64,000 bases of DNA from an uncultured Prevotellaceae bacterium (lineage in GTDB: Bacteria; Bacteroidota; Bacteroidia; Bacteroidales; Muribaculaceae): the NCBI GenBank assembly GCA_900316835.1, contig ONEL01000002.1:163976-227975 (forward strand), written 5' to 3'. Positions 1-8,488 of the stretch are shown piece after piece. The position numbers and the translations under genes were made by a program. Numbering within the stretch: the stretch's first letter is position 1; the number at the start of each line of letters is the position of its first letter. The notes beneath the pieces were generated by a model, which was given only the letters and a program-made list of their open reading frames with translations, was not told where the DNA came from and ran no database searches.

Positions 1-344
1 ATCGAGAGCAATATCTGCATGGGGTTCACCGGCTTGATGAGGTAGTCGGCAATTTGGCTGCCAATGGCTTGGTTCATGATGTTCTCCTCCTCGCTCTTGG
101 TGATCATGATGACGGGCACATTGGGCTGTGCGATCTTGATTTGCTGCAGTGCCTCCAGCCCGCTAATGCCAGGCATGTTCTCATCAAGGATAATGAGGTT
201 GAAATTCTGGGTGCTAATAGCGTCGAGTGCATCGCGTCCGTTAGTGACGGTAACAACGTCATATCCTTTGTTTTTCAAGAATAGAATGTGTGGCTTGAGC
301 AGGTCTATCTCATCATCGGCCCACAAAATAAGTTCTTTACTCAT
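1..344 (-). CDS. porX: PorX-like response regulator, partial (C-terminal part outside window)
   Basis: The first 114 codons of a response regulator are present; the gene runs off the left edge. The receiver domain shows the acidic pair D10-D11, the phospho-acceptor D54 in ILDENMPG, T82 and the K104-P105 pair. The N-terminus ([19 protein letters not shown]) closely resembles PorX, the regulator that pairs with PorY and controls type IX secretion genes in Bacteroidota. PorX continues into a PglZ phosphodiesterase domain, which cannot be seen here. A Bacteroidota -7 element (TATCTTTG on the minus strand, 376-369) lies about 25 bases upstream of the ATG. Response regulator is certain; PorX rests on the distinctive N-terminus. 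Confidence 0.85.
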   Translation of the reverse strand, partial: MSKELILWADDEIDLLKPHILFLKNKGYDVVTVTNGRDALDAISTQNFNLIILDENMPGISGLEALQQIKIAQPNVPVIMITKSEEENIMNQAIGSQIADYLIKPVNPMQILLS

Positions 345-457
345 AGTGCTATATATTTATTTTTGTCACAAAGATATATAATAATTGCGAACTAAAAAAG
401 AGGAGATGTGCCAACATCAAAAAAAATAAGTATATTTGCAACACAAAATACCAATTA

Positions 458-1690
458 ATGATGATAGGTGAAATGAAAAGTTTTTTATCTAAAGTAATGA
501 TAATGGCGCTGACGTTAGGAGCTGTAAATGAAGTAGATGCGAGGAATGTTGATGTCATTCGCTTGCAGGAGAGACTTGACTCGGTGATGACGAGTCATTA
601 CAGCCCCTCGGCGCCAGGAGCCGCCTTACTCGTGGCTAAGGAGGGAAATATCCTCTACGACAAGGGTGTGGGAATTGCCGACATGGAAACCGGCGAGAAA
701 ATCGATGGTAACACCGCCTTTAACATCGCCAGCATCAGCAAGCAGTTCACCGCCATTGGCGCTCTCAAGATGCAGGAGATGGGGCTCATTAATCTGGAGC
801 ATAGTGTGGCGCTATATTTTCCTGAGATGGAGAGTGACCAATGGAAAAAAGTGAGACTTCGCCACTTGCTAAGCCACAGCTCGGGAGTGCCCGACGCGCG
901 CCCTCACGACGACCGCAATTTCATGCTTTTTGCTACCGACGAGCAGAGCGTGAGCTACATGACTGCTCTCAAAGATTTTCATTTTGAGCCGGGAACATCC
1001 TATGAATATATAAATCCCACCTTCGACTTGTTTTATTTCATCACCGAGAAGGTCACGGGCATGAGATTTGTAGACTTCCAAAAGAAATACATCTTTGACA
1101 AGGCGGGCATGAAAAATGTGCAATACTTCACCCCCGATGCTGTGATTCCACACATGGCGCATGGCTACATCGTGAACGAAGACGCTGTGGTGAGTGGCAC
1201 CGACAGCGACTATGCCAAAAAACGTGAAAAGGTAGCTGGCGACTATGTGGACGGTAACGGTGTGCACTGGGCTGAGTGTGACTACGGCGAGGAAACTTTT
1301 TTTGCCACAAAGGCCGATGGAGGCATTTATACAACCACTCACGACTTCCTGCGCTGGGAGAAGGCTTTGGCTAGTAATCTTCTAGTAAAAGAAACCTCAA
1401 AGATAAAGGCCTATACACCTCACACCATGGTTACCGGCAGTCCCTGGAGTGGCTACCAAAATCGCCCTTACACATGGTATGGCTACGGGTGGTTTATCGA
1501 CAAGACTCCAGGGCGTGAGGTGAAAATCTATCACACTGGCGACAATGGAGGCTTCCAGGCTTATGCGGCAAAATATGAGCAAAGCGCTGTTAATGTGATC
1601 ATGCTTGAAAATCAAAATACCGTCGACCGCTGGTCTCTACAACTGCTTATAGAGAAAATCCTGCTCGAAGAAGGGGTTCTTGAGCCATAG
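458..1690 (+). CDS. Exported serine hydrolase of the beta-lactamase / penicillin-binding class C family
   Basis: This is a 410-residue serine hydrolase with the class C beta-lactamase fold. The nucleophile motif is S92-I-S-K95, the YxN motif is Y184-I-N186, and the third motif is H359-T-G in HTGDNGG. Such proteins act in the periplasm as D-amino-acid peptidases, esterases or beta-lactamase-like enzymes; the substrate cannot be told from sequence. The N-terminus is a signal peptide. The ATG at 473 (sixth codon) gives a more usual signal peptide (MKSFLSKVMIMALTLGAVNEVDA) and has AGGTG just upstream, so it may be the true start. A -7 element TATATTTG sits at 431-438. The gene is convergent with the acyltransferase gene, with 7 bases between the stops. 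Confidence 0.88.
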   Translation: MMIGEMKSFLSKVMIMALTLGAVNEVDARNVDVIRLQERLDSVMTSHYSPSAPGAALLVAKEGNILYDKGVGIADMETGEKIDGNTAFNIASISKQFTAIGALKMQEMGLINLEHSVALYFPEMESDQWKKVRLRHLLSHSSGVPDARPHDDRNFMLFATDEQSVSYMTALKDFHFEPGTSYEYINPTFDLFYFITEKVTGMRFVDFQKKYIFDKAGMKNVQYFTPDAVIPHMAHGYIVNEDAVVSGTDSDYAKKREKVAGDYVDGNGVHWAECDYGEETFFATKADGGIYTTTHDFLRWEKALASNLLVKETSKIKAYTPHTMVTGSPWSGYQNRPYTWYGYGWFIDKTPGREVKIYHTGDNGGFQAYAAKYEQSAVNVIMLENQNTVDRWSLQLLIEKILLEEGVLEP

Positions 1691-1697
1691 CGGGAAT

Positions 1698-3254
1698 TTA
1701 GAACTGGAAGTAGATGAATGGCTGGATGTCGCTGGTCTTGACCTGGATGATGATTACTATCATCACCACCATTGCCACAACATAGAACACGGCAGGCATT
1801 TTGACAAATGCCCGCTTGCAACGTTGCGACAAGCTATCGGGGACAAAATGCAATGCGTAGCCAATGGCGATGAGCGTGAACACATGCCAGTAGGACGTGA
1901 GCACGTCAAGTAGCACCTCTGGGTGGAAGCTTCCTGTAATCTGGCTCAGCATGATACCCAGGTTGCCCCAGCTGCCCTGAGTGGATAGTGCGTGCCATGA
2001 GATGTCGGCATTGCGGAAAATCATCCATGCGAAAATCACAAAATGGAAGGTTACAATCGTCATGAGCACATTCCACACCTTGCTGTTGACAAATGCCATG
2101 CCACGAGTGACGCTCATCCACATCTTGTGGACAACGAGAGCAATGCCATGCAAGGCACCCCACATCACAAAGTTGATGGATGCGCCATGCCACAAGCCTC
2201 CCAGAAGCATGGTGGCAAAGAGGTTGATGTATTGACGCAACTTGCCCTTGCGGTTGCCACCCATCGAGATGTAGACATAGTCGCGAAGCCATGTGCTGAG
2301 TGAGATGTGCCAGCGGCGCCAAAAGTCGGTAACCGACACCGCTTTGTAGGGGTTGTTGAAGTTGATGTTGAAACGGAAGCCCATGAGTAGCGCTAGTCCT
2401 ATTGCCATGTCGCTATAGCCTGAGAAGTCGCAGTAAATTTGCAGTCCGTAGCCGTAGGCGCCAAGCAGGTTCTCAATACCACTGAACTGAATGGGATTCT
2501 CAAAGATGCGTTCCACAAAGTTCACGCTGATGTAATCGCTGATGACGGCCTTCTTAAACAAACCTATTAGCACAAACCACATGCCCAATCCCAGCATCTC
2601 GCGGCTGACGCGGATGGGTTTATACATCTGTGGCAAGAAATCGCTGGCTCTCACAATGGGACCTGCTACCAGCTGCGGGAAGAACGAGACGTAGAAGGCA
2701 TAGTCGAGCAGGTTGTCAACAGGCTTGATTTTGCGACGGTAGATGTCGATAATATAACTCATCGACTGGAATGTGAAGAACGAGATGCCCACGGGCAAGA
2801 AGATGTCGAGGTCATGCCATGGACAGCCACTAATCTCGGCCCACATTTGCCCGAAGAAATTGGTGTACTTGAAATAGGCCAGCAGCCCCAGGTCGACTAG
2901 CAAGCTCACGAGTACTAATAGCTTGCGCTTGATGCGACCACTCACCATGTCGAGCAGTTCACCTATTATATAATCACTGCATGTGACAATGGCTATTAAA
3001 AAGAAATACACACCACTGCTCTTATAATAGAAGTAGTAGCTAAAGGCTACGACAAAGAGCGTGCGGGCTAGTGATTTCTTGCTCAGCAGGGAGTAAATCA
3101 CGATAAAGATGGTAAACATGCACAGGAATAGCCCACTCGAGAAAATGAGTGGTGATTTCTCGTCGTAGGCGAGCTGATGCAGTAGCAACGATGGGTCGAG
3201 AGTGCCAAACTGCAACTTCAAGTAGCTTAATAGGTTGTGCCAAATGTTTTCCAT
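1698..3254 (-). CDS. MBOAT-family membrane O-acyltransferase (AlgI-like)
   Basis: This is a 518-residue polytopic membrane protein of the MBOAT family, AlgI branch. The AlgI core is visible: FFPQLVAGPIVRASDFLPQ at about 191-209, DFWRRWHISLSTWLRDY at 310-326 and LGGLWHGASINFVMWG at 351-366, with H356 as the expected catalytic histidine. Family members pass acyl groups, usually acetyl, across the inner membrane to an exported polysaccharide or cell-wall polymer. The gene directly follows an SGNH-hydrolase-like gene with 17 bases between them, the usual pairing in which a membrane-anchored SGNH protein takes the acyl group and completes the transfer. The acceptor polymer is unknown; no alginate or teichoic acid genes are nearby. 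Confidence 0.93.
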   Translation of the reverse strand: MENIWHNLLSYLKLQFGTLDPSLLLHQLAYDEKSPLIFSSGLFLCMFTIFIVIYSLLSKKSLARTLFVVAFSYYFYYKSSGVYFFLIAIVTCSDYIIGELLDMVSGRIKRKLLVLVSLLVDLGLLAYFKYTNFFGQMWAEISGCPWHDLDIFLPVGISFFTFQSMSYIIDIYRRKIKPVDNLLDYAFYVSFFPQLVAGPIVRASDFLPQMYKPIRVSREMLGLGMWFVLIGLFKKAVISDYISVNFVERIFENPIQFSGIENLLGAYGYGLQIYCDFSGYSDMAIGLALLMGFRFNINFNNPYKAVSVTDFWRRWHISLSTWLRDYVYISMGGNRKGKLRQYINLFATMLLGGLWHGASINFVMWGALHGIALVVHKMWMSVTRGMAFVNSKVWNVLMTIVTFHFVIFAWMIFRNADISWHALSTQGSWGNLGIMLSQITGSFHPEVLLDVLTSYWHVFTLIAIGYALHFVPDSLSQRCKRAFVKMPAVFYVVAMVVMIVIIIQVKTSDIQPFIYFQF

Positions 3255-3271
3255 ATTATTTTGTCATGGGA

Positions 3272-4741
3272 TTAACGATTTTCAAACCCCAGTATTAATG
3301 CGTCATATAAATAGCGGGCTATGCGGTCACCACCCTTGTGGTTGATGTGGGTGTAGTCGCTGTTAGCCTCACCGTTACGAACCATGTTCACGATGCTGCC
3401 TTCGCCACCCATCGCCTCATACAAGTCCCAAAAGGCTACATCGCAGTTGATAGCAACACGTTTCTGGGCTTGTATCAAGCCTAACACGCCTTTCATCGTG
3501 TGCCAGCCACTGGCGGTGCGCTCCTCGCGGTCGCTACAGCCCACCATCAGCACGCTGGTGCCAGGCATGTTGCTCTTGATGTTGTTGATGGCGCTGATGA
3601 GGGTGTTGCAATAGGCGGTGAACTCGCTGTTTTGCTTGCCTGCCACGTTGAGACCATACATGATGATGACCAGGTCGTAGTGTCGCACCTGGTTGAAAGC
3701 ACTCATCATTCCAGCCTGGATTTTACTCAAGTGGCTTCCGCGCGACGAGCGCAACGACAGGTTGTCGACTATCACGCCATGGTCACAGTCCATCGATGTG
3801 CCCAGGAATACCATGCTGCCAGGGTTGCTAACGGTCCAGCGAACACTGTTGATGCTAGCCCCCCTAACTATAGCGTGACCTATCAAGCCACTTTGTGACT
3901 GAAGGGAGAAAATGGTGGTGTCGGTGCCGTTGACAACGGCGGTGGCGTAGCCTGAGCCGGTGCCGTTAACAAAGTAGAACGAAGAACTGGTGCAGGATGC
4001 CGCATGAGGATAAGGAGTTGATAGTCCCTTAGCGCTAACCCATGCTCCAGGACCAGCGGTGAAGTAGTTGCCGGTGATATTGTTAAAGGTGAGGGCATAT
4101 CCATTGCGGTCTACCGCCTTGTGCTGGGTCCAGCCTCCAAAGCTCTGTTTTACCGAGCGGCGGAAGTCGGCTGTGATTGATGTCATGGGCAGGAACCCCA
4201 CACCCTCACCACCGAAGCGCTGTTGCAACAGTTCGCGAAGCCGGCCAGTGAGAATGTCGCCCTCGATGAAGGAGTCGCCAAGCACGGCAATGCGCACGGG
4301 GCGGTTTTGGGCTTGAGCCAGAGCATTATAGAAAGCTGTCATGCCTCCGGCGGCGCCATTGCTCATGTCGATGATGCTAGTCACCCCCGATCGTTTCTCG
4401 GTAACCTCGGCTTTAGCGTTGATGATGGAGTCCTCGAGCGTGACTAGGTTGCCATGCTTGTCGCGTGTGAGACGTGAGCCTTCTAGAATGTGAAGATTTT
4501 GGGACGAGTCGCTGTGGGCGAGTCGCGCGTTGCTGTCGTTCTCAAGCAATGTTTTACTCGCGATAGAATCACGTAGCAGCAATTCATTCACTGCCGAGTC
4601 GCTCCTGATGTCGGCAAGCAGGTCTACCTTGCGCATTGTCCAGTCACCCACGCTCCACGTGGGCAACCAGTACAAGCCCAGTAGCACCAGCACCACAGCC
4701 AGCACAATCAGCACCACTCTGCTCAAGTAATTTTTCTCCAT
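3272..4741 (-). CDS. Membrane-anchored SGNH/GDSL-family protein, partner of the MBOAT acyltransferase
   Basis: This 489-residue protein has one N-terminal membrane helix (about 8-29) followed by a long periplasmic part. The SGNH hydrolase blocks are visible: VLGDSFIEGD with the nucleophile S157, a block III asparagine in YGLNVAG, and the C-terminal DYTHINHKGG containing D462 and H465. Residues 40-120 are low-complexity and probably a linker. With the downstream MBOAT gene it forms a two-gene operon of the AlgI/AlgX-DltD kind, so it probably transfers an acyl group to an extracytoplasmic glycan. A promoter-like TACCTTTG lies at 4781-4774 (minus strand), with TTTC 20 bases further upstream. Confidence 0.85.
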   Translation of the reverse strand: MEKNYLSRVVLIVLAVVLVLLGLYWLPTWSVGDWTMRKVDLLADIRSDSAVNELLLRDSIASKTLLENDSNARLAHSDSSQNLHILEGSRLTRDKHGNLVTLEDSIINAKAEVTEKRSGVTSIIDMSNGAAGGMTAFYNALAQAQNRPVRIAVLGDSFIEGDILTGRLRELLQQRFGGEGVGFLPMTSITADFRRSVKQSFGGWTQHKAVDRNGYALTFNNITGNYFTAGPGAWVSAKGLSTPYPHAASCTSSSFYFVNGTGSGYATAVVNGTDTTIFSLQSQSGLIGHAIVRGASINSVRWTVSNPGSMVFLGTSMDCDHGVIVDNLSLRSSRGSHLSKIQAGMMSAFNQVRHYDLVIIMYGLNVAGKQNSEFTAYCNTLISAINNIKSNMPGTSVLMVGCSDREERTASGWHTMKGVLGLIQAQKRVAINCDVAFWDLYEAMGGEGSIVNMVRNGEANSDYTHINHKGGDRIARYLYDALILGFENR

Positions 4742-4858
4742 TTACTCTATCTATCTCTCTCCAAAAAATCGTGCAAAGGTAATGAAAAGTTTCATATTAC
4801 AGAAATCCGAATTTAGATTTTGCACGTCAATTTACTCACTAGTGATTTTAACAAATTT

Positions 4859-5827
4859 TCAATCAGTACTTTTTTTGAGTTTTATCAATTCACCCTTGTG
4901 AAGTTTTGTGTCGGGCGAGAGGTCGTTCATCTTAGCCAGGTCCTTCAGGCGGATGCCAAACATCTGCGAGATGAACCACAATGACTCACCATCTTCTTTA
5001 ACACGATATTGCTCATGAATGCCTTGAGCCTGGCTATGCTTCTTGTTTACATACACAATATCACCCACCTCGGGTTGCTTGACATCGTGGGGCAAATCGT
5101 TGTAGTCAAGCAGTTTTGAGAGCTTTATGTTATATTCATCGGCAATGTCTTGATAGGTGTCGCCTAGCACCGCCATGATGCAGTTGAGGTTGTGGCGACG
5201 CTTGGTGGGGTGGCGAAACAAGGGACGGTCGCGTTTTTTCCTTATTTGGGGCTCGGTTTGCTCATTGACGGGTTTCTCGTCTACATATTTATCTAACCCA
5301 TAAGTTTCAATCATGCTGATGAGTTTCTCGGCATAGAGGGGGTCGGTGGCATAGCCACAATGTTTCAAGCCATGAGCCCAGCCACGATAGTCTGTAACCC
5401 GTAGCGAAAACAATGATTGATAGCGTTTTTGCTTTAGGAATTTAGAGTGATCAAGAAACGACTCGTGAGCCGAGTGGTAACGGCGATAGCATATCCTGCC
5501 AAGCTTGATGCTGTCGCCATTGTAGTAGGCTCGATGACACTTGATGCCAAAGTGATTGTTGCCCTCGCGGGCTAGTTTGCTGGTGCCGGCTGCGCTCTCG
5601 AGCAATCCTTGGGCTAGAGTGATGCTTGCGGGAATGCCTGTTTTTTGCTGTTCCAGCAGAGCTGTGTTTTTATATCGATCGATGTATTTATACACGTCTT
5701 CACGCGTTGCACAGTGGCTGATTTGGCAAAAAACAAGGGCAAAAAACAAGCAAAAAGCACTTTTATGCTTGATAATTAAAAAATAATCAATAAATTTGCG
5801 ATTGCTATTTAAAATCTTAAACATCAT
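4859..5827 (-). CDS. Exported endo-beta-N-acetylglucosaminidase with two LysM domains
   Basis: This 322-residue protein is a peptidoglycan hydrolase of the glycoside hydrolase 73 type. A signal segment (about 20-39) is followed by the glucosaminidase domain (about 44-185); E77 in LAQGLLESAAG is the expected catalytic acid and NNHFGIKC the typical following motif. Two LysM peptidoglycan-binding modules follow at about 217-260 and 273-317, separated from the enzyme by a basic linker. It probably cleaves the glycan backbone during cell separation or growth. The start codon overlaps the divergent cytidine deaminase start; the next in-frame ATG is one codon downstream and no other plausible start exists before the signal peptide. 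The putative promoter lies inside the deaminase gene. Confidence 0.92.
   Translation of the reverse strand: MMFKILNSNRKFIDYFLIIKHKSAFCLFFALVFCQISHCATREDVYKYIDRYKNTALLEQQKTGIPASITLAQGLLESAAGTSKLAREGNNHFGIKCHRAYYNGDSIKLGRICYRRYHSAHESFLDHSKFLKQKRYQSLFSLRVTDYRGWAHGLKHCGYATDPLYAEKLISMIETYGLDKYVDEKPVNEQTEPQIRKKRDRPLFRHPTKRRHNLNCIMAVLGDTYQDIADEYNIKLSKLLDYNDLPHDVKQPEVGDIVYVNKKHSQAQGIHEQYRVKEDGESLWFISQMFGIRLKDLAKMNDLSPDTKLHKGELIKLKKSTD
5769..5798 (+). promoter_or_regulatory. Putative promoter of cdd, inside the glucosaminidase gene
   Basis: The Bacteroidota -7 consensus TAnnTTTG occurs as TAAATTTG at 5791-5798, with TTG at 5769-5771, 19 bases upstream. This would start transcription near 5803-5805, about 22 bases before the cdd ATG at 5826. 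The whole element lies within the first 20 codons of the divergent glucosaminidase gene. Confidence 0.6.
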
Positions 5828-6293
5828 GACCGAGAAGAATTTTGTTACAAAGATACAAATTTACTCTTATACTGAACTAAACGAGGAGGATAAAAAACTC
5901 GTTGACCTTGCGCGGGAGGCTACAAAGGCTAGCTATGCTCCTTATAGCCACTTCCATGTGGGATCTGCGTTAATGCTCGAAAACGGAGTGATTATAAAGG
6001 GTGCTAATCAGGAAAATGCGGCTTTTGCCGGGACGTGCGGTGAACGCAGCGCGTGCTACAATGCCGGTGCTAACTATCCCGGAGTGCCAATCGTCAAGAT
6101 TGCAATTACAGCCTTCCACAAGGGGGCTTTTGTGGAAACACCCACGGCACCATGTGGCGTTTGTCGCCAAGCTCTCCTGGAGTTTGAGACTCAAGCAGGC
6201 AAGCCCATCGAGGTTTTACTGGCAGGTAGCGACAAGGTGTATCGCCTTGAGAGCATTAAATCTCTATTGCCACTGGCTTTTAGTGAATTTTAA
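5826..6293 (+). CDS. cdd: Cytidine deaminase
   Basis: This 155-residue enzyme deaminates cytidine and deoxycytidine to uridine and deoxyuridine in pyrimidine salvage. The catalytic core is complete: C71-G-E73 (the zinc ligand and proton-shuttle glutamate) and PCGVC with the zinc cysteines C110 and C113. The N-terminal IQIYSYTELNEEDKKLV fits Bacteroidota homologues. The longer frame begins at a codon at 5796; ATG 5826 is preferred because it fits the family N-terminus and lies downstream of the -7 element at 5791. The ATG overlaps the start codon of the divergent glucosaminidase gene. An exported protein of unknown function follows 9 bases after the stop. Confidence 0.95.
   Translation: MTEKNFVTKIQIYSYTELNEEDKKLVDLAREATKASYAPYSHFHVGSALMLENGVIIKGANQENAAFAGTCGERSACYNAGANYPGVPIVKIAITAFHKGAFVETPTAPCGVCRQALLEFETQAGKPIEVLLAGSDKVYRLESIKSLLPLAFSEF
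5848..5863 (-). promoter_or_regulatory. Putative -7 elements of the glucosaminidase gene, inside cdd
   Basis: Read on the minus strand, TATCTTTG (5855-5848) and TAAATTTG (5863-5856) both fit the TAnnTTTG consensus. A weak TTTA lies a little over 20 bases upstream of the first. Either would place the transcript start just upstream of the glucosaminidase ATG at 5827, within the first dozen codons of cdd. Confidence 0.5.
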
Positions 6294-6302
6294 TACACTC
6301 TA

Positions 6303-7139
6303 ATGAATTTCTTGCTGAAAAATTTATTGGCAATTGTTGCGGCAATTGCCACTTTTGTACCATTACAGGCACAACGGCCTGCGATGCACGTTATTAATGC
6401 TATTAACGATAGTATCGTTGACGAGGGCTACACATTATACTTGCATGATAAACTCAACTGGGCACTCAGCGACTATTATAAGCAACAGTGCTCTAGCAAG
6501 ACGGCATCGCTCTCGGTGGTGGGAGTACTTAACGATAGTCTCATGAGTGGTATCATGATTGATGTGGACCAGCTGAAGTGTGTGTTTGAGTGCAGGCTCA
6601 ACCTCAACACCGGCGATTTGCAATCCATCAACATGGTGCGAGGGCTAAGCAAGAAGGAACTGGAGAGAGCCGAGCGGCAAGTGACATTGCTTGAGAAAAT
6701 TAGCTCGCTTGATGGGATAGCTAACGTTAGCGAGGCAGGAAACTTAAATATCGATGTGGTTGAGATGGGCGATAATCTCACACGATTGTATCTCATTCAG
6801 GGCACTAACAAGTCGAAACTTATTCCCTTTGGAAACGATTACAGTTTCGACTTCGACAAGAACTGTAACCTGATTGCCCGACGCAAATATCACAATTCGT
6901 TCATACCCATCGATTTTTCTCAAAAGGAGGGTAATATTCACAAGTGCACACACTCGCACCTCAAGGATAATCCTTACATCACACCCACCGATGTGGCAAC
7001 TTTCCTGCTCTATGGTCACGACCTCTATGGCATGAACACATTCTCGGTCTACAGCACGGCGCTAAGTTGCTATTTCACCTACAACGCCACGGCTCATTCC
7101 ATTGTCCTGGTTGAGGATGAGGAGTCGATGCGGCAGTAG
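6303..7139 (+). CDS. Exported protein of unknown function
   Basis: This 278-residue protein has a clear signal peptide (MNFLLKNLLAIVAAIATFVPLQAQ, cleavage after AQA or LQAQ) and no lipobox or later membrane helix. I do not recognise a domain. The mature part is mixed alpha/beta with several Ser/Asn-rich stretches and four cysteines in no obvious metal motif. It follows cdd with a 9-base gap and is probably co-transcribed with it, although a link to nucleoside metabolism is not evident. It converges on the phosphatase gene with 19 bases between the stops. Confidence is for being a real gene; no function is claimed. Confidence 0.8.
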   Translation: MNFLLKNLLAIVAAIATFVPLQAQRPAMHVINAINDSIVDEGYTLYLHDKLNWALSDYYKQQCSSKTASLSVVGVLNDSLMSGIMIDVDQLKCVFECRLNLNTGDLQSINMVRGLSKKELERAERQVTLLEKISSLDGIANVSEAGNLNIDVVEMGDNLTRLYLIQGTNKSKLIPFGNDYSFDFDKNCNLIARRKYHNSFIPIDFSQKEGNIHKCTHSHLKDNPYITPTDVATFLLYGHDLYGMNTFSVYSTALSCYFTYNATAHSIVLVEDEESMRQ

Positions 7140-7158
7140 AGTTGTTGTTACCCCGTTG

Positions 7159-8451
7159 TTATTTTGTCTCGTGGGGGCTGATGGCCTTCATGAAATGATG
7201 TCGCACGTCTTGCCAGTGGTAATAGGGGGCAACATCGGTAGCAATGGGAAGGGTAGCCTCACGCTCGTTGAGTAGAATCTTAACTAGAATATCGCTGCTA
7301 TGGGGCTTGCGGTAGTAAATCATTTGTATGTTTGCCGCCATGGGGAACACTTCGTAGGAGCGCCAGTGCTCAGCAAGGGTGTTGAGGTCGGTAGTCTCAT
7401 AGTCCATGCCATTGAGTCCCATCAGGCACACCACAGGAAGCACTACGCTCTCATGACCAAAACGCAGGGTTGCGCAGTTTTTACCACTGGCTATAGCCGC
7501 ATCGGCGGCATCGATAAAGTTCCTCAACAAGTGGCGGTGAGCTAAGGGACCGGTACCAGCCGTCAATGGAGTATTACCTGAGTAGACATACCAGCGGGCA
7601 TTGTTATAGGTCCAGAAATCGACAGCATCATCAACAGTGAAAACGCCTGTGTATAAGTCTATTCCATCAAATGCATGATGGCTCTGCATGTTGCTGACCA
7701 GGTCGAAGAGAACGTACTCAAGGCGGAAACTGTCGATGCTGTCGCGCACGAAACGCTTGTCGGTGAACAGCCTTGATGTCATTTTCTCAAGCTTTTTGGG
7801 AGTGAAGATTTTAGCCTTGAGGGCATCGGTGGCGGGGCGGGCTCCTTTTTGTGCCGCAATGGCAACGGTGTCGCGATAATTCATGTAATACATGTCGTGC
7901 TCACTGGCATCGGTGGTGATGCGCAGGCTTGGGTTGAGCGACTTGAGCATGTCTACCTCGTTAAGCATTGAGAGAATGCATCTAATCACCACTGTGGAGC
8001 GGGCATCAACTTGCGCGTCGCCCTGCCACACCTGTGGAAAGTTCTCATACATGCGACGTGCAATGCGTTGATGCTGCTCAGCACCAATGTCGCTGAGTTC
8101 GCCTAGGCGCTGACTAGAAGCTTCTAGCATGAGCCTGCATGTGGCAAGCACTTCCTTGCCACGCTTGGTGAGCTTGCCGTTGCGCTCGCCTTTCGACAGC
8201 TGCTCAACGGGCAGGGTGTAGTCGGTGGGAGCTATGAGCCATCGACTACCATGACGGCCATAGTGGTTGATAAAGAATGGTGTGTAACCCGCTGGAGCCG
8301 GTGTGAGAGTGGGAAGATTAGCATCGGGGTAAGCTAGATAGTTATTGGCACTGCGGCGAATGTCTTGTGTGAAAGCTTCACGCACACTCACCTTAGCTTG
8401 CGCCGCAGTCACAAGGGCTAGGACCAATATGATAAATAGAGACCGTTTCAT
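7159..8451 (-). CDS. Exported histidine-type phosphatase, MINPP/phytase-like
   Basis: This 430-residue protein belongs to clade 2 of the histidine phosphatases. The phospho-histidine motif is R66-H67-G-S-R70, and the C-terminal active-site motif is G-H333-E334 in RFGHESVVLP. An HxE-type acid motif instead of HD is typical of multiple inositol polyphosphate phosphatases, which remove phosphates from phytate; gut Bacteroides secrete such enzymes. The start at 8451 gives a standard signal peptide (MKRSLFIILVLALVTAAQA); a longer frame reaches 8478. manA lies upstream on the same strand (37-base gap), so they may be co-transcribed. Phytate as substrate is inference. Confidence 0.88.
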   Translation of the reverse strand: MKRSLFIILVLALVTAAQAKVSVREAFTQDIRRSANNYLAYPDANLPTLTPAPAGYTPFFINHYGRHGSRWLIAPTDYTLPVEQLSKGERNGKLTKRGKEVLATCRLMLEASSQRLGELSDIGAEQHQRIARRMYENFPQVWQGDAQVDARSTVVIRCILSMLNEVDMLKSLNPSLRITTDASEHDMYYMNYRDTVAIAAQKGARPATDALKAKIFTPKKLEKMTSRLFTDKRFVRDSIDSFRLEYVLFDLVSNMQSHHAFDGIDLYTGVFTVDDAVDFWTYNNARWYVYSGNTPLTAGTGPLAHRHLLRNFIDAADAAIASGKNCATLRFGHESVVLPVVCLMGLNGMDYETTDLNTLAEHWRSYEVFPMAANIQMIYYRKPHSSDILVKILLNEREATLPIATDVAPYYHWQDVRHHFMKAISPHETK

Positions 8452-8488
8452 GAGTTGTGTATATAAATAATTGTGCATTAATCATTAA

